DNA from: Clostridia bacterium
Lineage (GTDB): Bacteria; Bacillota; Clostridia; Oscillospirales; Acutalibacteraceae
Direction: 5' to 3'
Length of the DNA: 7,090 nucleotides
NCBI GenBank assembly: GCA_017480265.1
Contig: JAFVAZ010000006.1
Location: 1 to 7,090, forward strand
Of this stretch, positions 6,362 to 7,090 are shown piece by piece. The notes beneath the pieces are model-generated. The model worked only from the letters and a program-made list of their open reading frames with translations, was not told the DNA's origin and searched no databases. Each line of letters opens with the position of its first letter. Positions within the stretch are counted from its first letter, which is position 1. Both the position numbers and the translations under genes were made by a program.

Positions 6362-7090
6362 TCATCTACCCATATGCTCTAGGCACTTAGCTATGGTTTT
6401 TAAATCTTTGTCGTCAAAAAATTCAATCTGCAAAACGCCTTTATTTTTCTTTGAATTGACAACTTTAACTTTTCGCCCAAGGTATTCCTTTAGCGAGAGC
6501 TCTACTTCATCGAAGAATGGGTTCCTTTTTTTTATCTTGTGTTTTTTGAGTGGCTTTTCTTCGTTTGTTTTTTTGCAAAGCTTCTCCAATTCCCGAACGG
6601 ATAGACCTTTTTCTACAGTTAATTTTGCCAAAGCTTCTATGTTATCGAGATCCTTTAGCGATAAAAGTGCTTTGGCGTGTCCTTGAGTCAAATCTCCTTT
6701 TTTGAGCAAGTTAAGCACTGCTTCAGGCAAAGTTAAAATCCGTAAGCTATTGGTGATGGAGGATCTAGACTTCCCTACAGATTTAGAGACTTCGTCTTGC
6801 GTCATAGAATAGGTTTTCATCAAAGCTTTGTAGCCTTCAGCTTCTTCTATCGGAGAGAGATCTTCCCTCTGCAAGTTTTCTATTAAGGCAATCTCCATCA
6901 CTTCGTTGTCTGTCAATTCTCGTATCACCACAGGTACTTCTTTGAGCCCTGCCATCCTAGAAGCGCGCCATCTGCGCTCCCCGGCTACGATCTGATAGAA
7001 TTCCGTACCAACAGGTCGAACTAAGATCGGTTGCAGGACACCATGCTGCACTATAGATTCCGCCAACTCTGCCAAAGCTTCCTCGTCAAA
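6362..7090 (-). CDS. parB: Chromosome-partitioning protein ParB/Spo0J, N-terminus cut by window edge
   Basis: ParB is the CTP-dependent clamp that loads at parS sites near the origin, spreads on DNA and works with ParA and SMC in chromosome segregation. The frame is open to the right edge (FDEEALAELAESI at the edge), so roughly the first 40 residues are missing; about 242 are visible. The N-terminal nucleotide-binding part shows the HGVLQPILVR strand and the GERRWRAS arginine-rich motif, followed by ENLQREDLSPIEEA. The helix-turn-helix is in TQDEVSKSVGKSRSSITN, followed by LTQGHAKALL. The last ~45 residues form the C-terminal dimer domain. TTG 7075 is an internal codon, not the start. In many Firmicutes parB lies close to oriC and after parA, which would be outside to the right. 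It is probably co-transcribed with serS. Confidence 0.95.
   Translation of the reverse strand, partial: FDEEALAELAESIVQHGVLQPILVRPVGTEFYQIVAGERRWRASRMAGLKEVPVVIRELTDNEVMEIALIENLQREDLSPIEEAEGYKALMKTYSMTQDEVSKSVGKSRSSITNSLRILTLPEAVLNLLKKGDLTQGHAKALLSLKDLDNIEALAKLTVEKGLSVRELEKLCKKTNEEKPLKKHKIKKRNPFFDEVELSLKEYLGRKVKVVNSKKNKGVLQIEFFDDKDLKTIAKCLEHMGR

Overview
The window reads as chromosomal DNA of a low-to-moderate GC, anaerobic member of the Clostridia (Bacillota). Support comes from strong AGGAGG-type ribosome binding sites, a ParB/Spo0J gene followed by serS, and a three-subunit NADH-linked [FeFe]-hydrogenase of the kind found in fermentative and acetogenic clostridia. No genus can be named safely from the sequence alone.

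Layout, left to right. (1) 1-389, plus strand: the C-terminal catalytic half of a tyrosine recombinase. It is cut by the left edge, is visibly more AT-rich than the rest, and looks like the end of an integrated element lying to the left. (2) 390-621: non-coding DNA with an exact 11-bp tandem repeat just after the integrase stop and a nested inverted repeat. This is the likely right end of the element. (3) 622-4862, minus strand: the hydrogenase operon, read hydC, a 35-codon ORF, hydB, hydA. All three subunits are full length and keep every cofactor ligand that can be checked. (4) 4863-5047: a spacer holding the serS terminator hairpin and the probable hydC promoter, which overlaps a perfect 16-bp palindrome. 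(5) 5048-6322, minus strand: complete seryl-tRNA synthetase. (6) 6362-7090, minus strand: ParB, with its N-terminus cut by the right edge.

How the genes work together. HydA (H-cluster hydrogenase), HydB (FMN/NAD(H) subunit) and HydC (NuoE-like [2Fe-2S] subunit) should form a soluble cytoplasmic complex. It would couple NADH and reduced ferredoxin to H2 by flavin-based electron bifurcation or confurcation. ParB and SerS form a separate upstream unit, and ParB suggests that the chromosome origin is close, beyond the right edge.

The most interesting observation is the 35-codon ORF between hydC and hydB. It has its own ribosome binding site. Its product resembles only the N-terminal helix of HndB, the small [2Fe-2S] thioredoxin-like protein often encoded at exactly this place, and stops before the cysteine domain would begin. 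It is either a relic of hndB or a retained micro-protein. No wholly new system is evident in the window.
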